From the NCBI GenBank assembly GCA_035762345.1, contig DASTPE010000107.1, positions 10,471-74,470 on the forward strand: DNA of 64,000 nucleotides, read 5' to 3'. Each line of letters begins with the position of its first letter. Position 1 is the stretch's first letter. Source of the stretch: SCGC-AG-212-J23 sp035762345 (GTDB taxonomy: Bacteria > Pseudomonadota > Gammaproteobacteria > Burkholderiales > SG8-39). Shown in pieces: positions 16,781 through 25,360 of this stretch. A program made the position numbers and the translations under genes. The notes below the pieces were generated by a model, which was given only the letters and a program-made list of their open reading frames with translations, had not been told where the DNA came from and made no database searches.

Positions 16781-17341
16781 TCAAGTCAGGAGCTCTAGAG
16801 CTTCGGCAGTGTTGCGCACGCGCGCGAGGCGCGGGAAGGCTTCGCGCATCAACTGCGCATGCAGATCGAGCTTCGGCGAGGTGCAGGCATCCGACACAAT
16901 CACGAGGTTGTAGCCGAGGTCACGCGCGGCGTAGGCGGTGGAAGCGATGCCGATCTCGGTCGAGCCGCCGCAGAGCACAATGGTGTGTACGCCGCGCGTA
17001 CGCAGCGCGTGGTCGAGATAGGTGCCGAAGAAGGCGCTCCAGCGGTGCTTGGGCACCACGTACTCGCCGGGAAGCGGCGCGAGCTCGGGCACGATTTCGG
17101 CCTCGGGCGTGCCGCCGGTGATAAGCGGCGGCCTGTTCTCTTCGTCGGTGAGGAGAGGAGCGTGGGTCGCGCGGTCGGCGCGATGGTCCGCTTTGGCATG
17201 CGCCACCATGGCGCCGCGCGCACGCGCCGTCGCGAGGAGCCTAGCCGCATTCGCCAGCACCGGGGCGTAGCGCGCTCGGTCCTTGGCGACGTGACCGACC
17301 AGGAAGTCGAAAAGCAAGAGGCAGATGTGCTGCGCGCTCAC
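16781..17341 (-). CDS. Isochorismatase-fold protein lacking the nucleophilic cysteine
   Basis: 186 residues from GTG 17341, which overlaps the stop of the upstream binding-protein gene as GTGA. The fold is clear: Asp12 in LLLFDFLVGHV, Lys98 in VVPKHRWSAF, the cis-peptide region LCGGSTEIGIAST, and LGYNLVIVSDAC. In cysteine hydrolases of this family the residue after T-[DEN]-x is the nucleophilic Cys; here that place is Gly131. It is either a non-hydrolytic member or uses another mechanism. It is cotranscribed with a family-1 binding protein, which hints at a role in using the imported compound. Confidence 0.82.
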   Translation of the reverse strand: MSAQHICLLLFDFLVGHVAKDRARYAPVLANAARLLATARARGAMVAHAKADHRADRATHAPLLTDEENRPPLITGGTPEAEIVPELAPLPGEYVVPKHRWSAFFGTYLDHALRTRGVHTIVLCGGSTEIGIASTAYAARDLGYNLVIVSDACTSPKLDLHAQLMREAFPRLARVRNTAEALELLT

Positions 17342-18351
17342 CGCGCGCTTCCGAGCACGATCTCCTGCCAGAGCTTCTTCCACTTGTCGTGCTCATCGAG
17401 GATCACTGCGGGGTCGACGAACTGGAGCGTCAATTTCTGCGCCGGGTCCGCCACGCGCAGGTTGGCGGGCACGTAGCCGCCCTTCTGCAGGATCTGCTGT
17501 CCTTCGGGCGAGAGCAGAAAATCGACGAAGAGCGCCGCGGCGTGCGGATGCGGCGGCTTGCTAACTACGCCGATGCCGTTGGCGCGGCCGATCGCGGGCG
17601 CGATCGCGAACCATTCCACGGGTGCGCCCCTTTGCTTCATCTTCTCGGCGCCGTGACTGTAGGTTGTGAGCGCGAATGGAATCTCGCCGGAAGCCACCAG
17701 CCCGGCAAGCAGTGTATGCCCCTTGCGCACCGAAAAGCCGTTCACGCGCTGGATCTCGCGGAAGGTGCGCAGGCCGGTGTCCTCGCCGAGCGCCTTGATG
17801 ATCATCGCGAACCAGTCCTCGTCCTCGGCCTCGATGCCCAGGCGCCCCTTCCAGCGCGGGTGCGCGAGGTCCTGGTAAGTCTTCGGCAGCTCTTCCTTCT
17901 TTACCAGGTTGGTGTTGTACGACTGCACGAACATGTTGATGCGCGTACCGACCCAATGGCGGTGCGTCTGCACGGCCTGCCGCATCAAGTTCTTGACGTG
18001 CGGAGACGAGAGCGGCTGCAGACCTTTTTCGCGGTAGAGCGCTTCGAGCTGGGGGCCGTTCGTCTCGACGATGTCGGCCTCGTGGCGCCCGGCGCGCGCC
18101 TCGGTGACGGCGCGCTGCAGCACCTTCTCCGAGTTGGCTCGCCAGGTCTTGAGCTTCACGCCGTATTTCTTCTCGAACACCGCGCCGAGGGCGGTCAAGT
18201 CTTCGGGCACTAGCGAGGTGTAGAGCATGACCTCGCCTTCCTTCTTCGCGCCCTCGGCCAGGACGCTTTCGCGATCAGGGCCCTCGTACTGGACCTGCGC
18301 CGCCGCGATGTTCGTGAAAGCGAGAAGCACGGCTGTGGCAAAGCGTTTCAT
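17338..18351 (-). CDS. Extracellular solute-binding protein, family 1 (iron/polyamine-receptor type)
   Basis: 337-residue periplasmic receptor from ATG 18351. Signal peptide MKRFATAVLLAFTNIAAA. The domain reads EGEVMLYTSLVPEDLTALGAVFEKKYGVKLKTWR (residues 38-71), EADIVETNG, then LVASGEIPFALTTYSHGAE and AAALFVDFLLSPEGQQIL, as in AfuA/FbpA- and PotD-like receptors. Without the permease genes the ligand is unknown. The true start lies well inside a longer in-frame stretch whose upstream part is only the antisense of the M23 gene region. It is cotranscribed with the isochorismatase-fold gene. Confidence 0.9.
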   Translation of the reverse strand: MKRFATAVLLAFTNIAAAQVQYEGPDRESVLAEGAKKEGEVMLYTSLVPEDLTALGAVFEKKYGVKLKTWRANSEKVLQRAVTEARAGRHEADIVETNGPQLEALYREKGLQPLSSPHVKNLMRQAVQTHRHWVGTRINMFVQSYNTNLVKKEELPKTYQDLAHPRWKGRLGIEAEDEDWFAMIIKALGEDTGLRTFREIQRVNGFSVRKGHTLLAGLVASGEIPFALTTYSHGAEKMKQRGAPVEWFAIAPAIGRANGIGVVSKPPHPHAAALFVDFLLSPEGQQILQKGGYVPANLRVADPAQKLTLQFVDPAVILDEHDKWKKLWQEIVLGSAR

Positions 18352-18434
18352 GGCGGGCACTCCCTTGGCGATCCAGTTGCGTTTCCTCCGTTGCCGCGGA
18401 TCAGCATGGTTACCGCGAACAGTACACGAGGCGC

Positions 18435-19280
18435 CTACTTCGGAGCGTCGAGCAGAAAGAGCGTCGGATCGACCGCGACCGAGTTGAGATACACCGAGAA
18501 ATGCAGGTGCGGTCCGGTCGCGCGGCCGCTCGCGCCTACCGTGCCGATGACACGCCCGGCTTCGACGATTTCCAGCGCGGAGACTTCGATCGATTGCAGA
18601 TGAGCGTAGAGCGAAAGCAGCCCCTGACCGTGGTCGAGGACGACGGTGCGGCCGTTGAAGAAGTAGTCCCCGATCTCGATGACGCGACCCGCGCTCGCGG
18701 CGAGGACCGGCGTGCCCATGGGCGCGGCGATATCCAGCCCGCTGTGGCTGCTGCGCAGCTGGTCGTTGAAATAGCGCTGCAAGCCGAAGGCGGCTGCGTT
18801 CCGGCCGCGCGTCGGCTGCAGCATCGCGAGGCTGGCCGGCGCCGACTCGGTGAACGTGCGCAGTACGGTATCGAGATGCGCGCGCTCGCGCGTGTAGCGC
18901 GCGAGGTCCTCTGCGGAGAGGTCCACCTGGCCCGGCGGAACCTTGAGGTACTGAGAGCCGTACGCCTTGGGCACGACCTCGAGCTCGAGGCGCTCGTGCC
19001 TGCCGCCGGCGTGCTCGGCCTGCAGCTGCACTTTCGAGCCGGGTCTTGAGTTCAATGCGAGGCCGACGACTGCGATCCATTCGTCGCCTTCGCGCATCAC
19101 CAGCACGCGTTGGTCCGCCAGGCGTACACGCGGCGCGGTCTCGGATGCGCCGAGCCGGATTCTCGCGACGCCGCCCGGGACGATCGACGCGCGGGGCGGC
19201 GTGTCCGTCCACGCGCGCGCCGCCCAAGCGCGCGCACCGAGCACCGCGGCGAGGGATTGAAGGAGCCGGCGCCGGTTCAA
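18435..19280 (-). CDS. M23-family peptidase, exported
   Basis: 281-residue murein-hydrolase-type metallopeptidase. The N-terminus has a twin-arginine-like leader (MNRRRLLQSLAAVLGARAWA). After a beta-rich N-terminal domain (about residues 30-110), the LytM domain has the zinc ligands in SHSGLDIAAP (H-x3-D) and the catalytic/metal pair in GPHLHFSVYLN (H-L-H). Both active-site elements are intact, so it may be an active endopeptidase rather than an EnvC/NlpD-like activator. It stands alone, 83 bp upstream of the family-1 binding-protein gene. Confidence 0.92.
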   Translation of the reverse strand: MNRRRLLQSLAAVLGARAWAARAWTDTPPRASIVPGGVARIRLGASETAPRVRLADQRVLVMREGDEWIAVVGLALNSRPGSKVQLQAEHAGGRHERLELEVVPKAYGSQYLKVPPGQVDLSAEDLARYTRERAHLDTVLRTFTESAPASLAMLQPTRGRNAAAFGLQRYFNDQLRSSHSGLDIAAPMGTPVLAASAGRVIEIGDYFFNGRTVVLDHGQGLLSLYAHLQSIEVSALEIVEAGRVIGTVGASGRATGPHLHFSVYLNSVAVDPTLFLLDAPK

Positions 19281-19405
19281 CGCGCGACCTGCAGGCGGTT
19301 TGCCACGCCCTTGATGATAATGGCAACGGCAACGAGGCCTAGCTCGACAACAAGAAGCGTCCCTACATCCGTCCGGGTCGCGACATGGAGGTTCATGTCA
19401 TTCTT

Positions 19406-20878
19406 TCAAGCGGTGCGCAGGCCGAGCAGCCGCACGCCGGCCGCGGTGACGAGCGGCAGGGCGAGGCCAATCAGCGTGGCCGCGATCATGAGGTGGCCCA
19501 GCTCGCTGTAGTCACCGCGCTTTACGACGAATACCTCGTTGAGGTAGACGGTGCCGAGCTGGGAGGCGGCGAGCGCGAGGTTCGAGAACGACGCCATGAC
19601 CGCGAAGTAGGTGGCCTTGAGATGCGCCGGCGCGGAGTTGGCGATCCAGGCGAGCATTGGGATCATCGCGATCTGCCCGAGCGGCGACTCGAGCGCAGTG
19701 TTGATGAGCGCGATGAAGCGGGCGTCGACCACGCCGCCGGTGTGCGCCGCGGTCCAATCGTGCAGCCCGTAGTACATGCCGATGATCGGCGTCGAGAGGA
19801 TCGCGCCCGCGACGGATAGCACCACTACGATGGTGCCGATCGAGTTCTCGGCCATGAAGCGGCGCAGCACAAACATGCCGACCAGGGTGAGCGTGTAGGT
19901 GACGAGCGAGAGCTGCGCAAGGAAGCCCTCGTTGAACTTCAGCACATCGATCATCCACCAGGTGGATCCCTCGCCCGTGAGCGGCATGCTGCGGTAGACA
20001 AAGAGGACGAGCGCGGTCGCGACCAGCAACTGGCGAGGCTCCGGCGCGAGCTCGCGCGCGAGGCGCCAGAGCAGGAACAGGATGATGCCGAGCGAGCCGA
20101 GGAACACGAGCTCTTGTGCGTAAGGCAAGCCGCCGAAACCGATCGCGAACGTGATCGCCACGAAAACCAGACTGCCGCCGAGCACGGCCCAGTTCGGCCG
20201 CGTCTTCTCCAGCACGTCGCGCTCGTGCTTCAGGAAACGGTGCAGGACGACGCCGAGAACCGAAATCACCGGAATGATGAGCGCCGCGGTGTAGACGTTG
20301 GCATAAAGCTCGGCTTTGCGATCTTTCGGCAGATCCTCGGTTCCGGCGAAGATGTAGATATTCGCCGCTGCGACGAGCGCGAGCCCGCCGATCACCGCCA
20401 CGCGCCCGAGCGTCTGCATGGTGGTGTGCATGCTCTTCAAGGTTTGCGCGTCGTAGGCCTTGCCCGCGTCGTCCGCACGCGGCACCGCCTCGACCGTCAT
20501 CGCGTCGGCGACCGCGTCTTGGATCATATAGCCGGTCGGCGCGAGGAGCGCGGCAAGCACGTACCAGTGCACCAGGCTCATCATTGCTCGCATCGCCTCG
20601 GCGTAGCTGATAAGACCGATCATGATGAGGAGGCTTGCCGCGATCATGGAGGCGCCGAGCCAGACGAGCGCCGCCTTCCAGCGCCAGATGAGATCGACTA
20701 CGTGGCCGACCGGCATCTTCAGCGCCCACGGGATGCCGGCCCAGAACGCGAGCGCCGCGAGGAACGCGGGCGAGACGTCGAGGTAGTCTTTGACGAAGAA
20801 CGTGCCGACGATGCCCGTCAGCCCGGAGACGCCGTACGCCGCATAGACCATCAGCGGCGGGAGATACGAAAGACGCAA
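19406..20878 (-). CDS. MFS-type transporter, folate/biopterin-transporter-like
   Basis: 490-residue membrane protein with about 12 hydrophobic segments. Start TTG 20878 (LRLSYLPPLMVYAAYG), five bases after the Bug stop; a longer frame upstream is antisense noise. Sequence such as GVSGLTGIVGTFFVKDYL, FWAGIPWALKMPVGHVVD and YMIQDAVADAMTVEAVP resembles the BT1/folate-biopterin branch of the major facilitator superfamily, but this is by eye only. It is the third gene of an operon with BKACE and a Bug receptor, so it may export or import a product of the BKACE reaction. Confidence 0.82.
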   Translation of the reverse strand: MRLSYLPPLMVYAAYGVSGLTGIVGTFFVKDYLDVSPAFLAALAFWAGIPWALKMPVGHVVDLIWRWKAALVWLGASMIAASLLIMIGLISYAEAMRAMMSLVHWYVLAALLAPTGYMIQDAVADAMTVEAVPRADDAGKAYDAQTLKSMHTTMQTLGRVAVIGGLALVAAANIYIFAGTEDLPKDRKAELYANVYTAALIIPVISVLGVVLHRFLKHERDVLEKTRPNWAVLGGSLVFVAITFAIGFGGLPYAQELVFLGSLGIILFLLWRLARELAPEPRQLLVATALVLFVYRSMPLTGEGSTWWMIDVLKFNEGFLAQLSLVTYTLTLVGMFVLRRFMAENSIGTIVVVLSVAGAILSTPIIGMYYGLHDWTAAHTGGVVDARFIALINTALESPLGQIAMIPMLAWIANSAPAHLKATYFAVMASFSNLALAASQLGTVYLNEVFVVKRGDYSELGHLMIAATLIGLALPLVTAAGVRLLGLRTA

Positions 20879-20883
20879 CGAGC

Positions 20884-21849
20884 TCAGTCGGCGCGGATGT
20901 TGTTGTCCTTCACGACCTTGCCCCAGCGCTGCATCTCCGCAACGATCCACTTCTGCAGCTCTTCGGGAGAGCTCACGATGAGCTCCATGCCGAGGTTCTC
21001 GGTAAGCGTCTTGCGCACGTCGGGAAGGTTGAGCGCCTTCTTTAGCTCGGCATGGAATTTGTCGAGGACAGGCTTCGGCGTGCCGGCGGGCGCGAGCACG
21101 CCCCACCAAGCGTGCGCGGTGACGCCGGGAATCCCCTGCTCCACCAGCGTGGGCACGTCGGGAAGGCTCGCCGCACGCTTATCGCCGGTAGTCGCGACGG
21201 CGCGCACCTTCCCGCTGCGCACGTGCGGCGTGAGCAGCGCCGCCGAGCCGATGCCGAGGTCCACCTGCCCGCCGAGGAGATCCTGCGTCATCGGGCCGCC
21301 GCCCTTATACGGAATGTGAGTCACCTGGAAGCCGCCCACCTGCTGCGCGAGCGCGAGCGTGAGATGCCCGAGCGTACCGTTTCCGATCGAGCCGACGCTC
21401 ACCGAGTTCGGCTTGGTCTTGGACGCTTTCACCACGTCGGCGAAGCTCTGGTAGGGCCGCGACGGGTGCGCGACGATAGCGTACGGCGCGGTGCCGACCA
21501 GCATCACCGGCGCGAAGTCCTTGAGCGTATCGAACGGCACGTTCGCCACGAGCGCCGGGTTGACCGCGTGGTTGTCGAACACGAAGAGGAAGGTGTAGCC
21601 GTCGGGCGCGGCCTTCGCTGCGACGCCGGTCCCAACCAGCCCGCCTGCGCCGGCGCGGTTTTCGACCACGAAAGCCTGGCCGAGCGGCTCGGTGAGCTTC
21701 GCGCCCACCATGCGCGCCAGCGGATCCACCGTGCCACCCGGCGGATAGGGCACGATGAACTTCACCGGCTTGGTCGGCCAGGTTTGTGAGTTGGAATTGA
21801 AGGAAACGAGTGCGAAAAGGACTACCAGGAAAATTCTAAAAGCCGACAT
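20884..21849 (-). CDS. Tripartite tricarboxylate transporter substrate-binding protein (Bug family)
   Basis: 321-residue periplasmic receptor. Signal peptide within residues 1-22 (FRIFLVVLFALVSF), then WPTKPVKFIVPYPPGGTVD, VVENRAGAGGLVGT and APDGYTFLFVFD. The start overlaps the stop of the BKACE gene by 14 bases. Linkage to BKACE suggests a beta-keto acid or a precursor of one as ligand. No TctA/TctB adjoin it. Confidence 0.93.
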   Translation of the reverse strand: MSAFRIFLVVLFALVSFNSNSQTWPTKPVKFIVPYPPGGTVDPLARMVGAKLTEPLGQAFVVENRAGAGGLVGTGVAAKAAPDGYTFLFVFDNHAVNPALVANVPFDTLKDFAPVMLVGTAPYAIVAHPSRPYQSFADVVKASKTKPNSVSVGSIGNGTLGHLTLALAQQVGGFQVTHIPYKGGGPMTQDLLGGQVDLGIGSAALLTPHVRSGKVRAVATTGDKRAASLPDVPTLVEQGIPGVTAHAWWGVLAPAGTPKPVLDKFHAELKKALNLPDVRKTLTENLGMELIVSSPEELQKWIVAEMQRWGKVVKDNNIRAD

Positions 21850-22771
21850 TGCGCCCTCCTTTGAGCTTCAGCATCTCGCGCGCCTCGTTCGGCGTCGCCA
21901 CCGCGAGGCCGAGCTCCTCGAGCAGGCGCTTCGCCTTGGCGACCTGCTCGGCGTTTGATTTGGCGAGCTGGCCGCGGCCGAGCCACAGGCTGTCCTCGAG
22001 GCCGACCCGTACGTTGCCGCCCATGACCGCAGACATCGCCGCGATGAACATCTGGTTGCGGCCGGCGCCGAGCACCGACCAGTGGTAGGCATCGCCGAAC
22101 AGGCGGTCCGCGGTGCGCTTCATGTGCAGCACGTCTTCGGGATGCGGGCCGATGCCGCCGCGGATGCCGAAGACCGACTGGATGAAAAGCGGCGGCTTGA
22201 GGAGCCGCCGGTCGAGAAAGTGCGCCGCGGTGTAGAGATGGCCGATGTCATAGCACTCGACTTCAAAACGCGTCTCGTTCTCGGCGCAGCTTTGCAGGAT
22301 GTAGGCGATGTCCTTGAAGGTGTTCTTGAAGATGCGGTCATCCGATCCGGCAAGATAAGGCCGCTCCCACGGATGCTTGAGCTCCCTGTAGCGCGCGAGC
22401 ATCTCGTAAAGGCCGAAGTTCATCGAGCCCATGTTGAGCGAGGCGACCTCGGGCTTGAGCTGCAGCGCGGGCTGCAGGCGCTCCTCGATCGTCATCGTGG
22501 CCGCGCCGCCGGTGGTGAGGTTGAGCACCACGTCGCTCGCCGCCTTGATCTTCGTGGCGAACTGGCGGAAGAGCTCCGGGTCCTGCGTCGGGCTGCCGTC
22601 CTTCGGGTCGCGCGCGTGCAGGTGCACGATCGCTGCGCCCGCCTTGGCGGCCTCGATCGATGCCTGGGCTATTTCCTCCGGCGTCACCGGCAAGTACGGC
22701 GACATGCTCGGCGTGTGGATCGAGCCGGTCACTGCACAAGTAATGATGACCTTGCCCTGCGCTGCGGCCAT
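21836..22771 (-). CDS. Beta-keto acid cleavage enzyme (BKACE, DUF849)
   Basis: 311-residue member of the 3-keto-5-aminohexanoate cleavage family. It condenses a beta-keto acid with acetyl-CoA and cleaves it to acetoacetate and a CoA ester. Zinc ligands are in IVHLHARDPKDG (His50, His52) and a later His/Glu pair (GLEDSLWLGRGQLAKSN). The N-terminus VIITCAVTGSIHTPSMSP is typical. RBS GGAGGAA lies six bases before the ATG. It leads the operon BKACE-Bug-MFS. The exact substrate within BKACE cannot be told from sequence alone. Confidence 0.93.
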   Translation of the reverse strand: MAAAQGKVIITCAVTGSIHTPSMSPYLPVTPEEIAQASIEAAKAGAAIVHLHARDPKDGSPTQDPELFRQFATKIKAASDVVLNLTTGGAATMTIEERLQPALQLKPEVASLNMGSMNFGLYEMLARYRELKHPWERPYLAGSDDRIFKNTFKDIAYILQSCAENETRFEVECYDIGHLYTAAHFLDRRLLKPPLFIQSVFGIRGGIGPHPEDVLHMKRTADRLFGDAYHWSVLGAGRNQMFIAAMSAVMGGNVRVGLEDSLWLGRGQLAKSNAEQVAKAKRLLEELGLAVATPNEAREMLKLKGGRNVGF

Positions 22772-22804
22772 TTCTTCCTCCGAAGCTGCTGATTCTAGTA
22801 AACC

Positions 22805-22875
22805 TAATTCAGGGTCAGGGTCACAATTAGGTTTTCCCGTACGTAAAAACGAGTTGCGACCCTGACCCCGAATTC
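22805..22875. repeat. Palindromic repeat, copy B
   Basis: 71 bp imperfect inverted repeat of the same family as 5258-5321, centred on CCGTACG. The left arm starts TAATTCAGGGTCAGGGTC and the right arm is AAAAACGAGTTGCGACCC then TGACCCCGAATT. It fills the space between the BKACE gene and the stop codon of the SDR, whose last bases it includes. Both neighbours are on the minus strand, so it lies downstream of the SDR and upstream of BKACE. Confidence 0.85.
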
Positions 22876-23650
22876 ACACCAGGTAGCGGGTCCCGCCGCA
22901 GACCGAGAGTGCCTGGCCGGAGATGTGCTTCCCGGGCGCGGTGGCGAGGAACAGCGCGACGTTGGCGATGTCCTGCGCTGTTACGGTGGTCTTCATGCTC
23001 ACGCCTTCGACCATCTTCGTCCGCACTTGCTCCTCCGCCACGCCGAGCGCCTTGGCCTTGGCCGCGATCACCCGGTCGATGCGCTCGCCCTCGACGATGC
23101 CGGGCTGGATGCAGTTGACGCGCACCCTGTCGGGGCCGGCTTCGGCGGCGAGGCTCTCCGTGAAGCCGACGATCGCCCACTTCGCCGCCGAATAGGGCGT
23201 GCGCATGGGGAAGGCGAGCCGGCCCGCCGCCGAGGACAGGTTGATGATGCTGCCGCCGCCCGCCTCCTTGATGAGGGGCATGGCCTTGCGTGTGCAGTAG
23301 AACATGCCGTTCAGATCCACCGCGATGCAGCGGTCCCAGTCCTCGGGCTTGATGTCCTCGACCTTGGCCGTGGGTCCGGCGATGCCGGCGTTATTGACCA
23401 GGACGTCTAGGCCGCGCAGCGACTTTTCCACGTCCTTGAACAGCCGCTCGACGTCCTCGAGCTTCGCCACGTCGGCCACGGTCTGCGTGACGGTGGGCAG
23501 CTGCTTCTTCGTGCCGGCGAGCGCTTTTTCGTCGATGTCGCAAATGTGCACGCGCGCCCCGTGCTCTACGAAGGTGCGCGCCATGACGCGGCCGATCCCG
23601 GCCGCCCCGGCGGTCACCAGCACGCGCAGGCCTTTGGCGGAGAACTCCAT
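22874..23650 (-). CDS. Short-chain dehydrogenase/reductase
   Basis: 258-residue classical SDR oxidoreductase. Cofactor motif TAGAAGIG (residues 13-20), with HICDID suggesting an acidic residue at the end of beta-2 and hence NAD preference. NNAG, then INLSSAAG with the catalytic Ser, and YSAAK with Tyr and Lys, are all present. The C-terminus SGQALSVCGGTRYLV matches the family. Monocistronic, divergent from the diguanylate cyclase across 38 bp. Substrate unknown. Confidence 0.92.
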   Translation of the reverse strand: MEFSAKGLRVLVTAGAAGIGRVMARTFVEHGARVHICDIDEKALAGTKKQLPTVTQTVADVAKLEDVERLFKDVEKSLRGLDVLVNNAGIAGPTAKVEDIKPEDWDRCIAVDLNGMFYCTRKAMPLIKEAGGGSIINLSSAAGRLAFPMRTPYSAAKWAIVGFTESLAAEAGPDRVRVNCIQPGIVEGERIDRVIAAKAKALGVAEEQVRTKMVEGVSMKTTVTAQDIANVALFLATAPGKHISGQALSVCGGTRYLV

Positions 23651-23688
23651 GCGGCCGCATAATACACGCGGGGTCAGGGGCGAAAGCG

Positions 23689-24804
23689 GTGCCAGAACAA
23701 GAACGCAAGCGAAGCTTGGTATCGATCGAGCAGGAAGAGCTGCGGGGGATCTCGCGCACCGTAGCCGAGATCCATTGGCTCCTCCTCATCCTGGTGCTGC
23801 TTTACCTCGTGTTCGGCGGCGAGCGGCCCGATGCCGATGCGGAGTCGGAAGCCGCCGTGGCGGCGGGGCTCTTCTTCTACGCCGCGATGGTGATGAGCTT
23901 TCGCTACGCGAACTTCTACAAGCGCGAGACGCGCTGGAAGATCTCCGTCGAGGCGCTCGGCATGATCAGCTTCATCACCTGGGTACTCTGGTATACCGAG
24001 CGGCTGGAGAGCCCGCTCGTCAACCTATATCTCCTGCCGGTGATCACCTCGGCGCTCACGCTCGGCAAGCTTGCCACGCTCGCCAACGTCGCGCTTGTCG
24101 CCGCTTGCTACCTCTTTCTCGGTAGCGAATCGATCCTCGACATGATGTGGCTGCGCTTCGTCGCCGGGTTCGCCGCACAGCTCGCGCCCGTGCTGCTCGT
24201 CGCCTACATCACGACCATGTTTTCGGCCGACATCCGCTACGGCCTGCAGCACGCCAAGCTTCTCTCGGAAACCGACGATCTCACCGGGCTCTTCAATACC
24301 CGTGGCTTCGCCATCGCCGCGAACCGCCTCTTCGGGCAGGCGACGCGTTACGGCCGGCCGGCGAGCCTGCTGATGATCGACTCCGACAATCTCAAGCACG
24401 TGAACGACGCGCACGGCCACGAGGCCGGCAACCAGCTGCTGCGCCAGCTGGCGAACGCGGTGCAAGCCGAGCTGCGCGCTAGCGACGTGCCGGCGCGCTA
24501 CGGCGGGGACGAGTTCATCGTGCTGCTGCCCGAGACGCCGTCGAAAGGGGCCCTGGATGTCGCCGAGCGCATCCGCAACACCATCGCGTCGCGCCCGCTC
24601 GCCATCGACGGCCATCACGTCACCGCGACCGTCAGTATCGGCATCGCCTGCTATCCCGAGGACGGCCGGACGCTGGATGCGCTCGCCGAGCGCGCGGACC
24701 GTGCGCTCTACCAGGCAAAGCAGGACGGACGAAACCGGGTGGCGCGCTCCGCCGCGGCAGTCGAGCCCAGCCTAGCCGCGCCCGCTAAGCCAGCTTCACT
24801 TTGA
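23689..24804 (+). CDS. Diguanylate cyclase with membrane-anchored N-terminus
   Basis: 371-residue protein from GTG 23689. The first half (residues about 28-180) has five to six hydrophobic segments forming a membrane sensor of unknown ligand. The second half is a GGDEF domain: DDLTGLFNTRGF, LMIDSDNLKHVND, active site YGGDEF (GGDEF at 272-276), and VSIGIACYPEDG. An RxxD inhibitory site (RASD, 263-266) lies five residues before GGDEF, so both catalysis and c-di-GMP product inhibition look intact. Its last 20 bases overlap the end of the convergent thiol-dioxygenase gene. Confidence 0.93.
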   Translation: MPEQERKRSLVSIEQEELRGISRTVAEIHWLLLILVLLYLVFGGERPDADAESEAAVAAGLFFYAAMVMSFRYANFYKRETRWKISVEALGMISFITWVLWYTERLESPLVNLYLLPVITSALTLGKLATLANVALVAACYLFLGSESILDMMWLRFVAGFAAQLAPVLLVAYITTMFSADIRYGLQHAKLLSETDDLTGLFNTRGFAIAANRLFGQATRYGRPASLLMIDSDNLKHVNDAHGHEAGNQLLRQLANAVQAELRASDVPARYGGDEFIVLLPETPSKGALDVAERIRNTIASRPLAIDGHHVTATVSIGIACYPEDGRTLDALAERADRALYQAKQDGRNRVARSAAAVEPSLAAPAKPASL

Positions 24805-25360
24805 ACGTGCTCTCGGTGCGCCGCGCCGGATCGAACTGCGAGCGCTCGGTGTGGTTGACGTGCTTGCCGTACACGTGGAGCGAGAGCGTGACTTGCTTCG
24901 ACTCGTTAACCACACTGTGGATCGCCCCGGCCGGCATCGCGACCACGTCGCCGCGGTCGGCGAGTTTCTCGCCGATCCTGCGCAACTCCGCGTAGCCGGG
25001 GCGCGTGCGGTCGTCGGCGCGCTCCCAGAAGACATTCTTCTCCGCGCCGTCCACGCCGACGATGACCGCCCAGGTGCCATGGTCGTGGGGCGGCGTGCCG
25101 CGGGAAGGCAGCCAACTCACCGCAAACACCGCGAGCGTGTGGTCGGGTTCCTCGTGCAGCACGTGTACGCCGAAACCCTGGTCGGGATCGGCCTCGTAGT
25201 ACTTGCGCTGCACCCAGCCTTCGGCCAAGGCAAACTGCGGCGCCAGGCGGCGCACACGCGACAGCATCTCCCGCTCGTCCTTGGATTCGCTTCGGGTACG
25301 CCGCAGCTCCGCTAGGAATCGGTTCAAGGTGAGCGGCTCGATTGCGGTGGCGGCTTTCAT
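24785..25360 (-). CDS. Cysteine dioxygenase-like thiol dioxygenase (cupin)
   Basis: 191-residue cupin of the cysteine dioxygenase type I family, which oxidises a thiol to its sulfinate with non-heme iron and oxygen. Iron ligands: His92 and His94 in PPHDHGTWAVIVG, and His148 in AGAIHSVVN. Bacterial members may use cysteine or 3-mercaptopropionate; the sequence does not decide. It is the last gene of a three-gene operon (ABM protein, MarR-GNAT, this) joined by ATGA overlaps, suggesting control by the MarR partner. Confidence 0.9.
   Translation of the reverse strand: MKAATAIEPLTLNRFLAELRRTRSESKDEREMLSRVRRLAPQFALAEGWVQRKYYEADPDQGFGVHVLHEEPDHTLAVFAVSWLPSRGTPPHDHGTWAVIVGVDGAEKNVFWERADDRTRPGYAELRRIGEKLADRGDVVAMPAGAIHSVVNESKQVTLSLHVYGKHVNHTERSQFDPARRTESTFKVKLA

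Noticed and set aside
16524..16784. DUF4241 neighbour as a toxin-immunity locus
   Set aside because: DUF4241 can occur in such settings, but neither the DUF1272 zinc ribbon nor the isochorismatase-fold protein looks like a toxin, and there are no secretion-system genes.
23669..23679. GGGGTCAGGGG next to the SDR start, possibly a fourth palindromic repeat
   Set aside because: Only half an arm matches and no second arm follows, so chance or a decayed fragment cannot be told apart.
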